Shown: positions 8,695-18,838 of the stretch, piece after piece
Layout of the letters: each line of letters starts with the position of its first letter
Position numbering within the stretch: position 1 is the stretch's first letter
Assembly: GCA_015709205.1 (NCBI GenBank)
Contig: JACCQO010000018.1
Coordinates: 1-64,000 of the forward strand
Direction: 5' to 3'
Length of the DNA: 64,000 nucleotides
Origin: Desulfovibrionaceae bacterium
GTDB taxonomy: Bacteria > Desulfobacterota > Desulfovibrionia > Desulfovibrionales > Desulfovibrionaceae
Notes under the pieces: generated by a model
Seen by the model: the letters and a program-made list of their open reading frames with translations, nothing else
Told to the model about the DNA's origin: nothing
Database searches by the model: none
Position numbers and translations under genes: made by a program

Positions 8695-9552
8695 TCAGTC
8701 CGCCCTGCGCAGCGCGGCGCCCACGGCCAGGGCCTCGCGCGCCGCCCCCACCTCGTGCACCCGGTGCAGAAGCACCCCGCGCGAGGCCAGCACGGCCGTG
8801 GCGGCCATGGTGGCGTTGACGCGCGCGCCGGGCGCAAGGCCCAGCAGCGCGCCGAACAGGCTCTTGTTGGACAGCGCGCCCAACACCGGGCGGCCCAGTT
8901 CCGCGAAGCGGTCCATATTGCGCAGGATGGCCAGGTTGTGCTCCAGAAGCTTGCCGAAGCCGATGCCCGGGTCGAGCACGATGCGCTCCTCGGGCAGCCC
9001 GGCCGCCGTCAGCCGCTTGAGCCCATCTTCGAAGAACGCGCGTATCTCGTCAACAACATCCTCGTAGCGCGGGTCGTCCTGCATGGTGCCGGGCCGTCCC
9101 TGGCTGTGCATGAGCACGTAGCCGGGCTTGCGGTCCGCGACCACGTCGAGCAGTTCCGGATCGAAGGCGCAGGCCGAGATGTCGTTGACGATGTCCGCGC
9201 CCGCGTCGAGCACGGCCAGGGCCGTGGACGCGCGGTAGGTGTCCACGGACACGGCCACGGGCGCGCCGTCCGGGCCGGCCAGGCCGCGCTCGCGGATGCC
9301 GCGGACCACGGGCAGCACGCGGGCCGTCTCCTCGGCGGCGGACACGGGATCGGCGTAGGGCCGCGAGGATTCGCCGCCCACGTCGAGGATGTCCGCGCCC
9401 TGGGCCGCGAGCAGCGCGGCGTGCTCCAGGGCCGAGCCCGGGTCCGGGTGGCTGCCGCCGTCGTAGAAGGAATCGGGCGTGACGTTGACGATGCCGAGCA
9501 CGAAAAAGGGGGCAGGGCCCAATACCCTGCCCCCGGAAACGGTCCATGTCAC
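8695..9552 (-). CDS. folP: Dihydropteroate synthase
   Basis: Joins p-aminobenzoate to the pterin pyrophosphate in folate synthesis. Visible family motifs are GIVNVTPDSF, DVGGESSRP, VSVDTYR, ND(I)SA, LDPGIGFGK and a C-terminal RVHEV. A GTG at 9552 gives 285 residues, with 19 residues before GIVNVTPDSF as in known enzymes. A GTG at 9627, overlapping the ftsH stop as GTGA, would give 310 residues and is a real alternative. An intrinsic-terminator-like hairpin falls inside the first codons after 9552, so expression may depend on readthrough from ftsH. Confidence 0.93.
   Translation of the reverse strand: MTWTVSGGRVLGPAPFFVLGIVNVTPDSFYDGGSHPDPGSALEHAALLAAQGADILDVGGESSRPYADPVSAAEETARVLPVVRGIRERGLAGPDGAPVAVSVDTYRASTALAVLDAGADIVNDISACAFDPELLDVVADRKPGYVLMHSQGRPGTMQDDPRYEDVVDEIRAFFEDGLKRLTAAGLPEERIVLDPGIGFGKLLEHNLAILRNMDRFAELGRPVLGALSNKSLFGALLGLAPGARVNATMAATAVLASRGVLLHRVHEVGAAREALAVGAALRRAD
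9503..9534 (-). terminator. Intrinsic-terminator-like hairpin within the folP 5' coding end
   Basis: A perfect 10-bp stem (GGGGGCAGGG with CCCTGCCCCC, 7-nt loop) is followed on the minus strand by five T residues. It fits a terminator for ftsH, yet it lies within the folP reading frame, just after either proposed start codon. It could act as an attenuator between ftsH and folP. Confidence 0.6.
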
Positions 9553-9623
9553 GGTGGGGCCGCCCTGGGCCTCCTCCGCCGGGGTGCCGCCCTGCGCCCG
9601 CTTTACTGGGGTGACGCCTTGCG

Positions 9624-11624
9624 TCACTGGGGCCACCCCGCTCCGGACGATCCGCCGCCCTTGGTCCCCTCGCCGTCCGGCTCGTCGGGTTCCTCGTCCT
9701 CGGCCTCCAGGGTGAACTCGTCGTGGCCCTCGGCCGCGGCGGAACGCTCCGCGCCGTGGGCGCCGGACTGGCCCGGCTGGCCGGAAGGCGCGCCGGGCTT
9801 GCCGCCGGCCGTGCCGTTGGGCTGGAACGGGGGCAGTTCCTCGCCGCGCATCAGCTTGTCGAGCTGTTCGCCGTTGATGGTTTCGCGCTCCAGCAGGGCC
9901 GCGGCCACGCGGTGCAGGGCGTCGATGTTTTCGGTGAGCAGGGTCTCGGCCGTCTTCTCGGCGTCGTCGATGATCGCCTTGACCTCGGCGTCCACCAGCC
10001 GCGCGGTGTCCTCGGAGTAGTCCTTGTAATGCCCGAGGTCGCGGCCGATGAAGATCTCCTCGCTCTTGTCGCCCAGGGAGAGCGGGCCGATGGCGTCGCT
10101 CATGCCCCACTCGCAGACCATCTTGCGCGCGGTCTTGGTGGCGCGCTCGATGTCGTTGCCCGCGCCGGTGGTCATTTCCTTGAGCACCAGTTCCTCGGCG
10201 GCGCGGCCGCCGAGCAGGACCACGAGGTTGTTGCGCAGGAAGGTGCGCGTGTAGTTGTGGCGGTCCTCCTGGGGCAGCTGCATGGTCACGCCCAGGGCGC
10301 GGCCGCGCGGAATGATCGTGACCTTGTGCACCGGGTCGGTGCCGGGCAGAAGCCGCGCCACCAGGGCGTGCCCGGCCTCGTGGTAGGCCGTGACGCGCTT
10401 CTCCTCGTCGCTCATGATCATGGAGCGGCGCTCCTTGCCCATGAGGACCTTGTCCTTGGCGGTCTCGAAATCGTCCATCTGGAGCTGGTCCTTGCCCTCC
10501 TTGGCCGCGATGAGCGCGGCCTCGTTGACGAGGTTCTCCAGGTCGGCCCCGGAAAAGCCGGGCGTGCCCTTGGCGATGTTCTCCAGGTCCACGTCGGCGG
10601 CCAGGGGCGAACGGCGGCTGTGCACCTCCAGGATGCGCTTTCTGCCGCGCACGTCCGGCGTGGGCACGACGACCTGGCGGTCGAAACGGCCGGGGCGCAG
10701 CAGCGCCGGGTCGAGCACGTCGGGCCGGTTGGTGGCCGCGATGAGGATGACGCCCTCGTTGGACTCGAAGCCGTCCATCTCCACCAGGAGCTGGTTCAGG
10801 GTCTGCTCGCGCTCGTCGTGTCCGCCGCCCAGGCCCGCGCCCCTCTGGCGGCCCACGGCGTCGATCTCGTCGATGAAGATCAGGCACGGCGCGTTCTTCT
10901 TGCCCTGCACGAAGAGGTCGCGCACGCGGGAGGCGCCCACGCCCACGAACATCTCCACGAAGTCGGAACCGGAGATGGAAAAGAACGGCACCCCGGCCTC
11001 GCCGGCCACGGCGCGCGACAGCAGCGTCTTGCCCGTGCCCGGAGGGCCCACCAGGAGCACGCCCTTGGGAATGCGCCCGCCCAGGCGGGTGAACTTCTTG
11101 GGGTCGCGCAGGAAGTCCACGACCTCGGCCAGTTCCTCCTTGGCCTCGTCCACGCCGGCCACGTCGTCGAACGTGACCTTGGCCTGGTCCTGGGAGACCA
11201 GGCGCGCGCGCGAGCGGCCGAAGCTCATGGCCTTGCCCCCGCCGCCCTGCATCTGGCGCATGAAGAAGATCCAGACGCCGATGAGCAGGAGCATGGGGAA
11301 CCAGGAGACGAAGATGGTCATCCACCAGGGCGCGTCCTCTTCGGGCTCGGCCTGGACCTCGATGTGGTTGGCGATGAGCGTGTCCACGAGCTTGGGATCG
11401 TCGGGCGCGTAAGTGACGAAGCGCTTGCCGTCCACGGTGCGGCCCACGATCTTGTGGCCCTGGATGGAAACCTCCACCACCTCGCCCTTCTTCACCTGGT
11501 CGAGAAACTCGGTGTAGGTGCTCTTGAGTTGCGGGGTCTGCGGCTGGTTGAAGAGGTTGAACAGGACCACCATGACAAGGGAGATGGCGATCCACAGCAG
11601 CAGATTCCGGGACATGTTGTTCAA
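9624..11624 (-). CDS. ftsH: ATP-dependent membrane zinc metalloprotease FtsH
   Basis: Membrane-anchored AAA+ protease that degrades damaged and regulatory membrane and cytosolic proteins. Order in the 666 residues: N-terminal TM helix ([18 protein letters not shown]), periplasmic domain, second TM near 100-120, AAA module with GPPGTGKT and the second-region-of-homology arginines, then the zinc protease with HEAGH near 412. The C-terminal 60 residues are low-complexity (Gly, Pro, Ser, acidic). A TTG start at 11624 is preferred because GGAGG lies nine bases upstream; an ATG at 11615 is the alternative. folP follows immediately. Confidence 0.97.
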   Translation of the reverse strand: MNNMSRNLLLWIAISLVMVVLFNLFNQPQTPQLKSTYTEFLDQVKKGEVVEVSIQGHKIVGRTVDGKRFVTYAPDDPKLVDTLIANHIEVQAEPEEDAPWWMTIFVSWFPMLLLIGVWIFFMRQMQGGGGKAMSFGRSRARLVSQDQAKVTFDDVAGVDEAKEELAEVVDFLRDPKKFTRLGGRIPKGVLLVGPPGTGKTLLSRAVAGEAGVPFFSISGSDFVEMFVGVGASRVRDLFVQGKKNAPCLIFIDEIDAVGRQRGAGLGGGHDEREQTLNQLLVEMDGFESNEGVILIAATNRPDVLDPALLRPGRFDRQVVVPTPDVRGRKRILEVHSRRSPLAADVDLENIAKGTPGFSGADLENLVNEAALIAAKEGKDQLQMDDFETAKDKVLMGKERRSMIMSDEEKRVTAYHEAGHALVARLLPGTDPVHKVTIIPRGRALGVTMQLPQEDRHNYTRTFLRNNLVVLLGGRAAEELVLKEMTTGAGNDIERATKTARKMVCEWGMSDAIGPLSLGDKSEEIFIGRDLGHYKDYSEDTARLVDAEVKAIIDDAEKTAETLLTENIDALHRVAAALLERETINGEQLDKLMRGEELPPFQPNGTAGGKPGAPSGQPGQSGAHGAERSAAAEGHDEFTLEAEDEEPDEPDGEGTKGGGSSGAGWPQ

Positions 11625-11681
11625 GGGGAAAATCCTCCGTTAAGGCGGTGGTGCGGACGATGCGGGCCGGTTCTGGCGCGC

Positions 11682-11709
11682 TCAATATGATTGAATAAAG
11701 CCTTGTCCA
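11682..11709 (-). promoter_or_regulatory. Candidate ftsH promoter with overlapping palindrome
   Basis: On the minus strand TGGACA and TATTGA are 16 nt apart, about 58 bp before the ftsH start. The -10 region overlaps the palindrome TCAATATGATTGA (11682-11694), a possible operator. It does not resemble a sigma-32 heat-shock promoter. Confidence 0.4.
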
Positions 11710-11807
11710 GGAAAAGCAAGGCCCAGCGGGCCGTTTTCCGGATTTTCCTGCCGCCGAGCCGCGCACGGCGGCGCTTCCGGAGCGGCCCGCGCCGGGCCGG
11801 TAACGCC

Positions 11808-13190
11808 CTACTCCGCCAGCCAGCGCCGCAGCTTGTCCAGCTGCGCGGCCACGGAATCCGGGCCCGTGCCGCCGGCAACCGCGCGCCGGGCCACCGCGGC
11901 CTCGGGCGCGAGCACGGCGTAGACGTCTTCGGCCACCAGGTCGCTGATGGCCCGCAGGTCCGCCAGGGGCAGATCCTCCAGGCGCACGCCGCGCTCCTCG
12001 GCCAGGGCCACGGCCGCGCCCGTGGCGTGGTGCGCGTCGCGGAAGGGCATGCCCTTGGCGGCCAGGTAGTCGGCCAGCTCCGTGGCGTTGAGGAAGCCCG
12101 AGCCCAGGGCGGCGCGCATGCGCCCGGCGTCGAAACGCAGGGCCGTGACCATCTCGGCCATGATCGAGACCGAGGCGAAGACCGTGCGGTCCGCGTCCAG
12201 AAAGGGCTCCTTGTCCTCCTGCAGGTCGCGGTTGTAGGTCATGGGCAGCCCCTTGAGCGTGGTCAGGAGGCCCATGAGCGCGCCGTAGACCCGGCCGGTC
12301 TTGCCGCGCATCAGCTCGGCCACGTCCGGGTTCTTCTTCTGGGGCATGATCGACGAGCCCGTGGCGAAGGCGTCGGGCAGGCGGACGTAGCCGAAATTCG
12401 GATTGGACCAGAGGATGATCTCCTCGCACAGCCGGGAGAGGTGGGCCATGACCAGGCTGGCGCAGAACAGCGCCTCCAGGGCGAAGTCGCGGTCGCTGAC
12501 CGCGTCCATGGAGTTGTCGAACACGGCCTCCAGGCCCAGGAGTTCGGCGGTGTAGGCCGGGTCCAGGTCGTAGGTCGTGCCCGCCAGGGCGGCCGCGCCC
12601 AGGGGCGAGACGCGCACGCGGCGGTCGCAGTCCGTCAGGCGCGCGTGGTCGCGCCGGAACATCCAGGCGTAGGCCAGCAGGTGCTGGGCCAGGGCCACGG
12701 GCTGGGCGGGCTGCATGTGCGTGTACCCGGGCAGGAGCGTGTCGCTGTTGGCCTCGGCCTGCCCGGCCAGGGCGGCCACCAGGCCGCGCAGGGCCTCGCG
12801 CCACGCCGCGATGCGCGCGGAGACGAAGAGCCGGAAGTCCAGGGCCACCTGGTCGTTGCGGCTGCGCCCGGTGTGCAGCTTGCGGCCCGGATCGCCCACC
12901 AGCTCGGTCAACCGCGATTCGATGTTCATGTGCACGTCCTCGAACTCGGACTTCCACACGAACTCCCCGGCCTCGATCTCGCGGCGCACGGTCTCCAGCC
13001 CCTGGTGGATGGCGTCGCGCTCGGCCGCGCTGATCACGCCGCGTTCGGCGAGCATGGCCGCGTGGGCCTTGGAGCCCGCGATGTCCTGCTCCCACAGGGC
13101 GCGGTCGTAGGACACGGACTGGGTGTAGTCCTCCACCGAGGCCGAGGTGCGCTCCTTGAAGCGCCCTCCCCACATCTTCCTGGCAGCCAT
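11808..13190 (-). CDS. argH: Argininosuccinate lyase
   Basis: Last enzyme of arginine synthesis, splitting argininosuccinate into arginine and fumarate. The 460-residue protein carries the fumarase/aspartase superfamily signature [11 protein letters not shown], the TGRSRNDQ segment and the HTHMQ-like YTHMQPAQP motif. It starts [11 protein letters not shown], typical of the family. It lies 75 bp downstream of argG on the same strand and is the last gene of the argF-argG-argH set. A GC hairpin without a T tract (about 11788-11802) follows it. Confidence 0.97.
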   Translation of the reverse strand: MAARKMWGGRFKERTSASVEDYTQSVSYDRALWEQDIAGSKAHAAMLAERGVISAAERDAIHQGLETVRREIEAGEFVWKSEFEDVHMNIESRLTELVGDPGRKLHTGRSRNDQVALDFRLFVSARIAAWREALRGLVAALAGQAEANSDTLLPGYTHMQPAQPVALAQHLLAYAWMFRRDHARLTDCDRRVRVSPLGAAALAGTTYDLDPAYTAELLGLEAVFDNSMDAVSDRDFALEALFCASLVMAHLSRLCEEIILWSNPNFGYVRLPDAFATGSSIMPQKKNPDVAELMRGKTGRVYGALMGLLTTLKGLPMTYNRDLQEDKEPFLDADRTVFASVSIMAEMVTALRFDAGRMRAALGSGFLNATELADYLAAKGMPFRDAHHATGAAVALAEERGVRLEDLPLADLRAISDLVAEDVYAVLAPEAAVARRAVAGGTGPDSVAAQLDKLRRWLAE

Positions 13191-13265
13191 GGCGGGCCTC
13201 CGTGGCGCGCTCGCGGCGCGCGCATCCCGCGCGGGGGGCGACCCCCGCGCGGTAGATTCGTGCGG

Positions 13266-14465
13266 TTAGACCAGGTCCTTGCGGTAGCCGCGCAGCCGCA
13301 GCGACTGCAGCCGGATGAATCCGGCGGCGTCGGCCTGGTTGTAGACCTCGTCCTTCTCGAAGGTGGCGAGGTTGGCGTCGTAGAGCGAATTGGGCGAGGT
13401 GCGCGACAGGGGCGTGACCGAGCCCTTGTAGAGCTTCACGCGCACGCTGCCGGTGACCCGGGCCTGGGCCGTGTCCATGAAGGCCTGCAGGGCCTCGCGC
13501 TCCGGGGCGTACCAGTAGCCGTAGTACACGCATTCCGCGTACTTGGGCACCAGGGTGTCGCGCAGGTGCAGGACCTCGCGATCCAGGCAGATGCCCTCCA
13601 GGTCGCGCCGCGCGGCGTAGAGGATCGTGCCGCCCGGGGTCTCGTACACGCCGCGGCTCTTCATGCCCACGAAGCGGTTCTCGACCATGTCCAGGCGGCC
13701 CACGCCGTGTTTGCCGCCCAGCCTGTTGAGGGCCACGACCACCCCGGCCGGGCTCATCCGCTCGCCGTTCACGGCCACGGCGTCGCCCTTCTCGAAATCG
13801 ATGGTCACGATCTCGGGCGCGTCCGGGGCCTGCTCGGCGGGCACGCACATCAGGTGGCAGTGCGGGCCGGGCTCGTTGGCCGGGTCCTCCAGCTCGCCGC
13901 CCTCGAAGCTCAGGTGGAGCATGTTGCGGTCCATGGAGTAGGCCTTGCGCTCGCCGCCGGGCACGGAAATGCCGTGCTTGACGGCGAAGGCGGTCAGGTC
14001 GGAGCGGGACTTCATGTCCCACTCGCGCCAGGGCGCGATGACCTTGAGGTCCGGGGCCAGGGCCGCGGCCGTGAGCTCGAAGCGGACCTGGTCGTTGCCC
14101 TTGCCCGTGGCGCCGTGGGCCACGGCCTGGGCACCCTCGGCCCGGGCGATCTCCACGAGCCGCTTGGCGATCAGCGGCCGGGCGATGGAGGTGCCCAGCA
14201 GGTAGCGGCCCTCGTAGACCGCGCCCGCGCGCAGCATGGGATAGATGAAGTCGCCGGCGAACTCCTCGCGGAGGTCCTCGACGTAGGCCTTGGTCGCGCC
14301 GGTGGCCTTGGCCTTGGCGTCCACGCCGTCGAGGTCCTCCTCCTGGCCCAGGTCGGCGGTCAGGGTCACGACCTCGCAGCCGTAGGCCACCTGGAGCCAC
14401 TTGAGGATGATGGACGTATCCAGCCCGCCGGAATAGGCGAGCACCACCTTCTTGATCTTGCTCAT
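13266..14465 (-). CDS. argG: Argininosuccinate synthase
   Basis: Condenses citrulline and aspartate with ATP. The 399-residue protein begins with the ATP-pyrophosphatase loop [17 protein letters not shown], and the citrulline/aspartate-binding segments (for example [13 protein letters not shown]) are visible. Length matches the family. It lies 37 bp downstream of argF with argH next, so the three genes probably form one transcript from the strong promoter upstream of argF. Confidence 0.97.
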   Translation of the reverse strand: MSKIKKVVLAYSGGLDTSIILKWLQVAYGCEVVTLTADLGQEEDLDGVDAKAKATGATKAYVEDLREEFAGDFIYPMLRAGAVYEGRYLLGTSIARPLIAKRLVEIARAEGAQAVAHGATGKGNDQVRFELTAAALAPDLKVIAPWREWDMKSRSDLTAFAVKHGISVPGGERKAYSMDRNMLHLSFEGGELEDPANEPGPHCHLMCVPAEQAPDAPEIVTIDFEKGDAVAVNGERMSPAGVVVALNRLGGKHGVGRLDMVENRFVGMKSRGVYETPGGTILYAARRDLEGICLDREVLHLRDTLVPKYAECVYYGYWYAPEREALQAFMDTAQARVTGSVRVKLYKGSVTPLSRTSPNSLYDANLATFEKDEVYNQADAAGFIRLQSLRLRGYRKDLV

Positions 14466-14502
14466 TATCTTCCTCGAAATCGGTTGTCGTTGCCAATGGC
14501 GG

Positions 14503-15402
14503 CTAGGCCATGACCCACTCCAGAATGGCCTTCTGGATGTGCAGGCGGTTCTCGGCCTGGTCGAAAACGATGGACGCCGGTCCTTCCATGACCGCGTCGG
14601 TGATCTCCTCGCCCCGGTGCGCGGGCAGGCAGTGCATGACCTTGACCCCGGCGGCCGCGCGGGCCAGCAACTCGTCGTCCACGATGAACCCGGCGAAGGC
14701 GGCCTCGCGCTCCTTCTGCTCGGCCTCCTGGCCCATGGAGGCCCACACGTCGGTATTCACGTAGTGCGCGCCGTCCGCGGCCTCGTAGGGATCGCGCACC
14801 AGGTCCACGCGCGCGCCCTGAGCCCGGGCCTCGGCCAGCACGGCCGCGTCCGGGTCGTAGCCCTCCGGGCAGGCCAGGGTCAGGGCGAAGGGGAAGCGCG
14901 CGGCCGCGCTGATCCAGGAATTGGCCATGTTGTTGCCGTCGCCGATCCAGGCCACCTTGACGCCGGACAGGTCCGGGGTGCGCTCGGTCATGGTCATCAC
15001 GTCGCAGAGCACCTGGCAGGGGTGGTAGGAATCCGTGAGCGCGTTGACCACGGGCACGTCGGCGTAGCGCACGAGTTCCTCGACCTTCTCCTGGCCGAAG
15101 GTGCGCACCACGATGCAGTCGGCGTAGCGGGAGATGACGCGGGCCGTGTCGCGCAGGGGCTCGCTGCGGCCCAGTTGGGATTCGTGCGGGGTCATGAAGA
15201 TGGTCTGCCCGCCGAGCTGGTGCACCGCGACCTCGAAGGACAGGCGCGTTCGCGTGGAGGCCTTCTCGAAGATCAGCACCGCGTGCTTGCCCGCAAAGGT
15301 GGCGCCGCGGAACGCGGCCTTCTTCATCTCTATGGCGCGCGCCACCAGGGCGGCGGCGGTGTCGTTGTCCACGTCGAGAATGCGGAGAAAGTTCCTGGGC
15401 AT
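14503..15402 (-). CDS. argF: Ornithine carbamoyltransferase
   Basis: Makes citrulline from ornithine and carbamoyl phosphate. The carbamoyl-phosphate motif STRTR (in [13 protein letters not shown]), the HPCQ motif, the ornithine-binding DGNNM region and the HCLP motif are all present in 299 residues, and their ornithine-type form separates it from aspartate carbamoyltransferase. The start at 15402 is supported by GAGGA five to nine bases upstream. The frame stays open upstream to 15696, but that stretch is proline- and arginine-rich, includes the promoter and is non-conserved. It is first gene of the arginine operon. Confidence 0.97.
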   Translation of the reverse strand: MPRNFLRILDVDNDTAAALVARAIEMKKAAFRGATFAGKHAVLIFEKASTRTRLSFEVAVHQLGGQTIFMTPHESQLGRSEPLRDTARVISRYADCIVVRTFGQEKVEELVRYADVPVVNALTDSYHPCQVLCDVMTMTERTPDLSGVKVAWIGDGNNMANSWISAAARFPFALTLACPEGYDPDAAVLAEARAQGARVDLVRDPYEAADGAHYVNTDVWASMGQEAEQKEREAAFAGFIVDDELLARAAAGVKVMHCLPAHRGEEITDAVMEGPASIVFDQAENRLHIQKAILEWVMA

Positions 15403-15468
15403 TGATTCCTCCGGGCCCGGGGCCCTGCGCTGAGGTGATGCGGCTCGCTGCAAAACGGAAAAGAGGGC

Positions 15469-15498
15469 AGTATAGGGAGAAAGAAGGGGGCTTGTAAA
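15469..15498 (-). promoter_or_regulatory. Sigma-70 promoter of the argFGH operon
   Basis: On the minus strand TTTACA and TATACT are spaced by 18 nt, each matching the consensus at five of six positions. This is among the best promoters in the window and gives a leader of about 60 nt before argF. A 13-bp repeat array lies about 90-165 bp further upstream. Confidence 0.75.
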
Positions 15499-15585
15499 GC
15501 GTCGGGACGGGCCATTTTCGCGCCGGATGGACGGGACGCTGGCCAGGGTGGGCGGGATGCCGCTTCGAACCGGCGCGGCGGCCGA

Positions 15586-15663
15586 GTCCGGCAGAAACGA
15601 CCGGCAGAAACGTCCGGCAGGCGCGACCGGCAGGAGCGACCGGCAGGAGCATCCGGCGAACGC
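15586..15663. repeat. Six tandem 13-bp units between ybeY and argF
   Basis: Six contiguous 13-mers of the form G(A/T)CCGGCAGRAGC run from 15586 to 15663. Two adjacent copies are identical and the last is degenerate. The period is not a multiple of three and no gene is assigned here, so the array is non-coding. It lies just downstream of ybeY and upstream of the argF promoter. Confidence 0.75.
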
Positions 15664-15689
15664 GGGCGGGATGCCCGGCGGGCCGGGCC

Positions 15690-16241
15690 TCAGCACTCCC
15701 CGGCCGCGGCCAGGGCCAGGGGCAGGATGCGTTCGGTTTCGGCCTCCATGGCCTCCCCGTGGTCGAAGCCCGCCAGATGCAGCACGGCGTGGACCAGCAG
15801 CCGCGCGCAGTGCGCGGGCTCGTCCTGGCCGTAGAGCAGGGCCTCGCGCCGCGCCGTGGGCAGGCTCAGGGCGACCTGGCCCAGCCCGCGCGGCCCGCCG
15901 CCCTGCCCGTCTTCCGGACTATTCTCCGGGCCTTCTTGCGGTCCGGCCGCGTGGCCCGCCGCCGGACCATCCGCCCCGCCGCCCTGCCCGGCCTCGAAGG
16001 CGAGCACGTTGGTGGGCCCGGGACAGCCCAAGAATTCCTCGTTGAGCGCGGCCATGGCCGCATCGTCCACCAGGCGGATCTCCAGGTCCGCCCCGGCGAG
16101 CCCCAGGGCCGCGAGCGCCGCCCGGGCCACGGCCGCGAACCACGGCCGCCCGAGCCCCAACCCCACGGCCGTCGTCCCGGGCATGCCGATCGCACCGGCC
16201 TTAACGGATGCACCGGACGCACCGCGCGTGACCGCGATCAC
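15690..16241 (-). CDS. ybeY: rRNA maturation RNase YbeY
   Basis: A zinc-dependent endoribonuclease family acting in 16S rRNA 3'-end maturation and ribosome quality control. The diagnostic zinc motif appears near the C-terminus as HAVLHLAGFDHG (consensus HGxLHLxGyDH). The NEEFLG...TNVLAF segment is also typical. A Gly/Pro-rich insertion (about residues 86-120) separates the two conserved parts. The GTG start at 16241 overlaps the pgpH stop as GTGA, so translation is coupled; the first 20 residues are not conserved and a start at residue 20 is possible. The phoH-pgpH-ybeY order is common in bacteria. Confidence 0.93.
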   Translation of the reverse strand: MIAVTRGASGASVKAGAIGMPGTTAVGLGLGRPWFAAVARAALAALGLAGADLEIRLVDDAAMAALNEEFLGCPGPTNVLAFEAGQGGGADGPAAGHAAGPQEGPENSPEDGQGGGPRGLGQVALSLPTARREALLYGQDEPAHCARLLVHAVLHLAGFDHGEAMEAETERILPLALAAAGEC

Positions 16242-18838
16242 GACCGTTCTCCGGACGCATCCGGCGCGCCGGACGCCTCGGGCATGCCGGGTGCTATGGC
16301 CGGGTCCGGAGACTGCACGGGCTCCGAGTCCACGGACTCCACGGATTCCGCAGGCCCGGGAAGATCCGCGGCCTCGCCGTTCTCCCCTCCGCTCGGCCCC
16401 CCGTTCGCGTCATCGCCGCGCGCCCCGGCCTTCTGGCCTTCGCCCTTGCGGCCGTTGCCCTTGCGGCCCTGTCCGCGCCCGTGCCCGTCCACGCGCACGG
16501 CCAGGGTGTCCGGGTATTCGATGCGCTGGTGGAAGATGCCCGTGAGCACGCGGTGGAAGGCCTCGCTCAGGGAGTGCAGGTCCTTGAAGGTCAACTCGGA
16601 TTCGTCCAGCTGGCCCTCGGAGAAGATGTACTTGACGATGTTGTCGATGTGCCCGCGCAACCGGCTGGGCGTGGGGTCGGACAGGGTCCGGCTGGAGGCC
16701 TCGATGGCGTCGGCGAGCATGACGATGGCCGCCTCCTTGGTCTGGGGGCGCGGCCCGGGATAGCGGTACTCTTCCTCGCGCACGGCCTCGCGGTCCCCGG
16801 CCTGCTCGCGGGCCTTCTGGTAGAAGAAGCGGATCACCGAGGTGCCGTGGTGCTGGCGGATGATGTCCACGATATCCTGGCCCAGCCGCCCCTTGCGCGC
16901 CAGTTCCACGCCCTTCTTCACGTGGGCGATGAGGATCAGCGCGCTCATGGACGGGGCCAGCTTGTCGTGCTTGTTCTTGCCGCGGCCCTGGTTCTCGATG
17001 AAGTATTCGGGATTACTGAGCTTTCCGATGTCGTGATAGAGCGCGGCCACCTTGCACAGCAGGGCGTTGGCGTCGATGGAGCGGGCCCCTGCCTCGACCA
17101 TGTTCGCGACCACGAAGGAGTGGTGGTAGGTGCCGGGCACTGTGGCCATGAGCTCCTGGAGCAGGGGCTGCTCCAGGTTCATCAGCTCCATGAGCCGGAA
17201 GCGCGAGGTGGTTGGGGCGATGAGTTCGAGCATGGGGCCCAGGCCGAGCACGACCACCAGGGAGAAGAACCCGCCCACGACCACCAGGGCCGCCCCCGCT
17301 CCGGCCTGGGGCGCGGAGAACGGCGTGGTCAGCGAGACGCCCGCCCAGGCCGCCAGGAGCACGCCCGTAAGCGGGAACACGCTGGTCATCACCTGCGGCC
17401 TGGTCTGGGCGCGCTTGATGAGCACGGCGTTGCTCATGCCGCCCAGAAAGTGGAAGGCGAAGAGCCCGATCCCCCCGGAAAGCACCTGGGAGATCATGAA
17501 GGCCAGCAGGGTGTTGGCCAGGAAGCAGGCCCGCAGTCGCAGGAACAGGGCCAGGCAGCCCACCGCGCCCGCGGCCGGAAAGGCGTAGGGATAGAGGTCC
17601 TCGGAGACCGCGAGCAGCGGGCGGCCCGGGAAGAACCCGGCCACCGAGAGCAGCTTGGCCAGCACCGCGAAGCCGAGGACCACCGTGCCCACGAGCAGCG
17701 CCGCGCGCAGGGGCATGAGTTCGAAGTGCCGCCGCCTGGGGCTCAGGAGCATGCCGGCCGTGAAGAGCATGCCGAGCACGAACACGCCCCCGGCGTGCAC
17801 CGCGTCGAAGGAACTGGGCCGGTCGTTGAACAGGGCCATGAGCTTGATCTGGTCCTCGGGGCTCACGGCCTCGCCGCGGCGCACGAGCACCTCGCCCTTG
17901 CGGATGGGGATGTACACGGGGTCCACGGCGTCCACCGCGGCCTGGCGGCGGGTGCGCGTGGCCTCGGCGTCGAAGGCCAGGCTGGGCACCAGGAGCGGTT
18001 CGACGAGCTCCATGACCGCCTTGCGCTCGCGCAGGGGCTTCTTGAGGTCCAGCCGCAGGGTCTGGGCCATGGAATCGCGCGCCTCGGCCAGGGTCATGAC
18101 CTCGCTCACGTCGAGCACCAGGGAGTCCTGACCCGTGACCGGGTCGTAAACCAGGATGCCGGAATCGCGGCCCTCGACCACGCGCTCGTCGAGCACCACG
18201 CCGCGCGCGAGCATGGTCGCGAGGCGCGGCAGGACCTCGTCCAGGATCAGGCGGCGCACGCTCTTGCGCTGCCACAGGGCAAAGGTCTTGGCGCTGATCT
18301 CGCGGTTGAGCCCCTCGGCGATCTGCCAGCGCACGGCCTCGGGGTCCGTGGGCGGCGCGGGCGGCATGGCGGGCGGGTTCCCCTTGCCGTCCTGCTCCGC
18401 AGCCGCCCGGGCGTCCGCGGCATCGGGGGCCCCGGCGGCCGCGCGCGCCTGGGCCGCCAGGTCCAGGACCTCGCGCACGCGCCGCTCCAGCCGCGTCACC
18501 GAGCCGGGATCGAGCACGAAGACCGGCGGCTGGGACTTGGCCACCTCCTTGCGCCGGGCCTCGGTGGAGGCCACGTCCTCCAGGAGGAAGTCCTTGTCCG
18601 CGGCCACGTCGCGCGTGGCCACCTCTCCGGCCATGAAGACCATGACCCGCGGGGTCAGGTCCAGCCCGGAGAGCACCGAGAGCACCAGGACCACGCCGAC
18701 CAGGTAGATCGTGCCCCAGTGGCGCGGCACGGGCGGGCCGGAGCGGCCCGGCATGGACAGCGGGGCCAGCGACGCCTTGCGGGCGGCCTTGGAGCCGCCC
18801 TTGGCCGGGCGCGGGCTAGACTTTTTCGTATCGCTCAT
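16238..18838 (-). CDS. 7TM-HD phosphodiesterase, PgpH/YqfF family (candidate c-di-AMP hydrolase)
   Basis: An 866-residue membrane protein. It has an N-terminal TM helix, an extracytoplasmic 7TMR-HDED-type domain (about 60-330), a block of about seven TM helices (about 350-570), and a cytosolic HD domain with HHS, HDIGK, and later H/D residues (ADAIEASSR). The C-terminal tail is disordered and charged. Listeria PgpH, with the same architecture, hydrolyses c-di-AMP. With cdaA in the same window this is the natural counterpart, but activity is inferred. The 5' end overlaps phoH by 23 bp and the 3' end overlaps ybeY by 3 bp. Confidence 0.88.
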   Translation of the reverse strand: MSDTKKSSPRPAKGGSKAARKASLAPLSMPGRSGPPVPRHWGTIYLVGVVLVLSVLSGLDLTPRVMVFMAGEVATRDVAADKDFLLEDVASTEARRKEVAKSQPPVFVLDPGSVTRLERRVREVLDLAAQARAAAGAPDAADARAAAEQDGKGNPPAMPPAPPTDPEAVRWQIAEGLNREISAKTFALWQRKSVRRLILDEVLPRLATMLARGVVLDERVVEGRDSGILVYDPVTGQDSLVLDVSEVMTLAEARDSMAQTLRLDLKKPLRERKAVMELVEPLLVPSLAFDAEATRTRRQAAVDAVDPVYIPIRKGEVLVRRGEAVSPEDQIKLMALFNDRPSSFDAVHAGGVFVLGMLFTAGMLLSPRRRHFELMPLRAALLVGTVVLGFAVLAKLLSVAGFFPGRPLLAVSEDLYPYAFPAAGAVGCLALFLRLRACFLANTLLAFMISQVLSGGIGLFAFHFLGGMSNAVLIKRAQTRPQVMTSVFPLTGVLLAAWAGVSLTTPFSAPQAGAGAALVVVGGFFSLVVVLGLGPMLELIAPTTSRFRLMELMNLEQPLLQELMATVPGTYHHSFVVANMVEAGARSIDANALLCKVAALYHDIGKLSNPEYFIENQGRGKNKHDKLAPSMSALILIAHVKKGVELARKGRLGQDIVDIIRQHHGTSVIRFFYQKAREQAGDREAVREEEYRYPGPRPQTKEAAIVMLADAIEASSRTLSDPTPSRLRGHIDNIVKYIFSEGQLDESELTFKDLHSLSEAFHRVLTGIFHQRIEYPDTLAVRVDGHGRGQGRKGNGRKGEGQKAGARGDDANGGPSGGENGEAADLPGPAESVESVDSEPVQSPDPAIAPGMPEASGAPDASGERS

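Noticed and set aside
8695-14496. A 1,933-codon open frame running across folP, ftsH, argH and argG on the minus strand
   Set aside because: Only its end is folP; the remainder reads ftsH, argH and argG in the wrong frame and is open only because of the high GC content.
15586-15663. CRISPR-like array
   Set aside because: The 13-bp units have no spacers between them and no cas genes are present.
15403-15696. N-terminal extension of argF
   Set aside because: Although the frame is open, it spans the promoter and Shine-Dalgarno and does not match ornithine carbamoyltransferases.
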